Assembly (NCBI GenBank): GCA_963693305.1 | Contig: OY855905.1 | Location: 20,154,437-20,218,436 of the forward strand | DNA length: 64,000 nt | Source of the DNA: Meandrina meandrites | Taxonomy: Eukaryota; Cnidaria; Anthozoa; Scleractinia; Meandrinidae | Direction of reading: 5' to 3' | Shown here: piece by piece, positions 63,192-64,000 of the stretch | How positions within the stretch are numbered: position 1 is the stretch's first letter | Layout: each line of letters begins with the position of its first letter | Program-made: the position numbers and the translations under genes | The notes under the pieces: generated by a model | Databases searched by the model: none | The model's input: only the letters and a program-made list of their open reading frames with translations | What the model was told of the DNA's origin: nothing

Positions 63192-64000
63192 ACTGTGAAA
63201 GTTTGTTTATACGCGGACTCTTCCCGCCAAAAAAATATTTGTAGAACTTCCACAAGAGTTGAAGTACTGAAGCGCTGTTAGGCTTGAATTCAACTTATGA
63301 GGATCTGTATGAGGATTACAAACTCTCCCCAGATAGAAATGATTATTGCATCAGTGACCCTGAACTTCTAGAGGGAAAAAAACCCGTAAATTAATGTAGT
63401 TTCGATACGATCGCCTTTTGTTTCCCAAGTTCAGTTGTTGCGATGGTCCCTCGAACAGACGTTCAAGCATATCCACTTTTTAGGAATGACTTTTACCATG
63501 TCTTGGATAGGAAATTGGCGAAACAAAAATATTATGGATACCGGTGGATATTAAATTTCACGGTCTGTCATGAAAGTGGTTGCTAGATTTTTCATGAATG
63601 AGTGAAAACTCGTGTTCGTTGTCACGGACTATTAACTTCAGGGAATGGACCATGGACCACTGGATTGGACTCTGGACTATTAGACAACAACAGTAAATTC
63701 AAAAATAATAAGTTGAAAATGGCCTAACAAGCAGTTCACGGTGTCAATTTCGTTATACCTGCAGACAAACAACTGTACGCGTGAAAAACGGTACCTTTGG
63801 CATAACGGTTGGTATTAAATGAGCCCTCGGGCCCTCCCAGCTACAGGGGTATCAGGGAACACGGGAACATTGCTAACTTTTTGGGAAGGTGGGAATAAAA
63901 AGAAAATAAAACTGGGAACATAAGAACAAAAGCATGTTTTAGGGAATAGGGAACACCAAAAAATTCAAAGAAATACCTTTAGGTAGAGGGAACACAGAAA
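63192..64000. other. Upstream flank of the HAD gene, repeat-containing
   Basis: No gene is supported. A GGGAAC/GGGAATAA-rich repeat occupies about 63840-64000 and runs off the window; short repeated TGGACCA/TGGACTC words occur near 63645-63680. Confidence 0.4.

Overview
The window looks like nuclear DNA of an anthozoan cnidarian, most likely a reef-building (scleractinian) coral. The reasons are AT-rich DNA, many small exons with GT-AG introns of a few hundred to a few thousand bases, tRNA-derived SINEs, many foldback/MITE-type repeats, and animal genes (an SLP-76/BLNK-type SH2 adaptor and DDRGK1) interrupted only by repeats. The species cannot be fixed from sequence alone.

Layout. 1-950: 3' end of a non-LTR retrotransposon (reverse transcriptase with a FADD motif and a short GTAA tail). 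2290-5970: a large inverted composite repeat whose arms carry 153-bp tandem units. 8681-27833 (+): a 22-exon gene for an adaptor with an acidic, tyrosine-containing N-terminus, a proline-rich middle, a cluster of YxxP tyrosines and a C-terminal SH2 domain; its first exon(s) are not secure. Its introns hold SINEs, a nested Tc1/mariner-type MITE and a MULE-like element. 28000-33900: no convincing gene, but a foldback element with a 10-bp target-site duplication and a 91-bp minisatellite.

33904-50341: a complete 16.4-kb Polinton/Maverick (adintovirus-like) element. It is bounded by a 6-bp target-site duplication (CATAAA) and terminal inverted repeats of about 160-230 bp that are themselves near-palindromes. 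It encodes a protein-primed family B DNA polymerase, a retrovirus-type integrase, a packaging ATPase, an adenain-like protease, a double-jelly-roll major capsid protein, a probable penton/minor capsid protein, a collagen-like fibre, basic core-type proteins, a two-helix membrane protein, and a parvovirus-VP1-like phospholipase A2 protein. The parts form a virion-and-replication set rather than a simple transposon. Most genes carry a TATATA(G/A)G motif 0-12 nt before their start codon. Three genes carry apparent lesions: an in-frame TAG in the PLA2 gene, an in-frame TGA in the leftmost gene, and no ATG for the protease. The polymerase, integrase, ATPase and capsid genes are open.

51386-56877 (+): DDRGK1 (UFBP1), the ER-anchored UFMylation adaptor, in 8 exons with one GC-AG intron. 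57000-61000: repeats (MITEs and a 'CCTTGAAAAGT' element with a 5-bp duplication). 61009-63191 (-): a three-exon HAD-family sugar phosphatase resembling bacterial YqaB. The last 800 bases hold no recognised gene.
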